This document shows positions 15,461 to 16,203 of a stretch of DNA of 16,203 nucleotides, piece by piece. Every line of letters begins with the position of its first letter. Positions within the stretch are counted from its first letter, which is position 1. A model generated the notes under the pieces. The model was not told where the DNA came from. It made no database searches and was given only the letters and a program-made list of their open reading frames with translations. This DNA comes from Bacteroidales bacterium UBA714 (GTDB lineage: Bacteria; Bacteroidota; Bacteroidia; Bacteroidales; UBA932). Position numbers and translations under genes: made by a program. The stretch covers positions 1 to 16,203 of the forward strand of contig DBLW01000109.1 of assembly GCA_002298075.1 (NCBI GenBank). The letters run 5' to 3'.

Positions 15461-16203
15461 ATGGCACAGGCAAGAACGGACAATGAATTTGATGTAATCA
15501 TTGTCGGAGGAGGCATCACGGGAGCAGGTACTGCCAGAGACTGCGCGATAAGGGGACTGAAGGTCCTGCTTATCGAGAGGCACGACCTGGCTACGGGAGC
15601 GACCGGAAGGAATCACGGACTTCTGCACAGCGGGGCACGATATGCTGTCACGGACAGGGAATCCGCGGAGGAATGCATCAAGGAGAACATGATTCTGAGG
15701 AAAATCGCAAGACATTGCGTCGAAGAGACCGAAGGCCTGTTCATAACATTGCCTGAAGACGACCTGGCATATCAGGACCAATTCGTAAGTTCCTGTCTTG
15801 CTGCTGGAATCAATGCAGAGGTGATAGACCCCAAGGAAGCTCTCCGGATGGAGCCGTCAGCCAATCCAGACCTGATTGGCGCTGTAAAAGTGCCGGACGG
15901 CGCGGTCGATCCGTTCAGGCTCACCTCAGCCAATGTCATAGACGCAAAGCTTCACGGAGCCAAAGTGCTCGTATATAGCGAAGTCACAAGGCTCATAAAG
16001 GAAGGGGACACTGTCAAGGGAGTTGAAGTATTTAATGCGGCAACAAAGCAGAAAGCAGAATATTATGCGCCTGTCACAGTCAATGCAGGCGGCATTTGGG
16101 GCCAGCGCATAGCTGAAATGGCAGGGGCTAGAATCAACATGTTCCCGGCCAAGGGCGCTCTTCTGATTTTCGGCCACAGAGTGAACAATGTTGTGCTGAA
16201 CAG
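15461..16203 (+). CDS. glpA: Anaerobic glycerol-3-phosphate dehydrogenase subunit A, 5' part (3' end outside window)
   Basis: GlpA is the FAD subunit of the GlpABC enzyme, which oxidises glycerol-3-phosphate to dihydroxyacetone phosphate at the membrane and passes electrons to quinone. The first 247 residues are visible of about 540. The FAD-binding motif is VIIVGGGITGAGTARDC (12-28) with ERHDLATGATGRNHGLLHSG following, and later KVPDGAVDPFRLTSAN, VNAGGIWGQRIAEMAG and FPAKGALLIFGHR. These agree closely with Escherichia coli GlpA as I remember it, better than with the aerobic GlpD. The ATG at 15461 lies 47 bases after the N-acyltransferase stop, with no clear promoter or terminator between, so read-through from the lipid genes is possible. 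I expect glpB and glpC just beyond the window. Confidence 0.93.
   Translation, partial: MAQARTDNEFDVIIVGGGITGAGTARDCAIRGLKVLLIERHDLATGATGRNHGLLHSGARYAVTDRESAEECIKENMILRKIARHCVEETEGLFITLPEDDLAYQDQFVSSCLAAGINAEVIDPKEALRMEPSANPDLIGAVKVPDGAVDPFRLTSANVIDAKLHGAKVLVYSEVTRLIKEGDTVKGVEVFNAATKQKAEYYAPVTVNAGGIWGQRIAEMAGARINMFPAKGALLIFGHRVNNVVLN

Overview
The window looks like a chromosomal segment from a Bacteroidota bacterium, most likely of the order Bacteroidales. This rests on three points. Promoters match the Bacteroidetes pattern TTTG-N19-21-TAnnTTTG rather than -35/-10 boxes. Strong Shine-Dalgarno sequences are mostly absent. The gene families (about 800-residue double FtsX permeases, an NtrC/NtrY-type pair, paired PspC proteins around a PadR regulator, a glsA/glsB-like pair) are typical of that group. 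Base composition is near 50% GC. No tRNA, rRNA, CRISPR array, insertion sequence or phage gene was seen.

Region 1 (1-7607, + strand) is a tripartite ABC efflux operon, cut at its 5' end by the window edge: TolC-type outer membrane factor (partial), HlyD/MacA-type periplasmic adaptor, FtsX-type permease 1, MacB/LolD-type ATPase, FtsX-type permease 2. The two permeases are divergent and share one ATPase gene, so a heteromeric transporter is plausible. A perfect hairpin terminator (7661-7686) closes the operon.

Region 2 (7737-8434, - strand) is a two-gene unit of small membrane proteins: a zinc-ribbon/TM2 protein followed by a DUF2752 protein, with a one-base stop/start overlap. Its promoter is in the 277-base divergent gap 8435-8711.

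Region 3 (8712-10664, + strand) is a PspC - PadR - PspC operon. The two PspC proteins share an N-terminal helical module and a short tail motif just after the PspC domain. The PadR regulator starts inside the stop codon of the first.

Region 4 (10700-13413, + strand) is a two-component system: an NtrC-type sigma-54 response regulator and a membrane-anchored histidine kinase. It has its own near-consensus promoter and an 18-base dyad in the leader. Such pairs are commonly found next to ABC efflux operons in Bacteroidales; here regions 2 and 3 lie between. The likely target promoter, upstream of the TolC gene, is outside the window.

Region 5 (13519-16203, + strand) holds a PlsC-like O-acyltransferase and an OlsB-like N-acyltransferase, arranged like glsA and glsB for glycine lipids, then the first 247 codons of glpA (anaerobic glycerol-3-phosphate dehydrogenase, FAD subunit). 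The whole window is thus dominated by envelope functions: efflux, envelope-stress proteins, signalling and membrane lipids. I found no clearly unprecedented system. The most distinctive points are the PspC-PadR-PspC sandwich, the leader dyad of the regulator operon and the 20-base tandem repeat before the adaptor gene.
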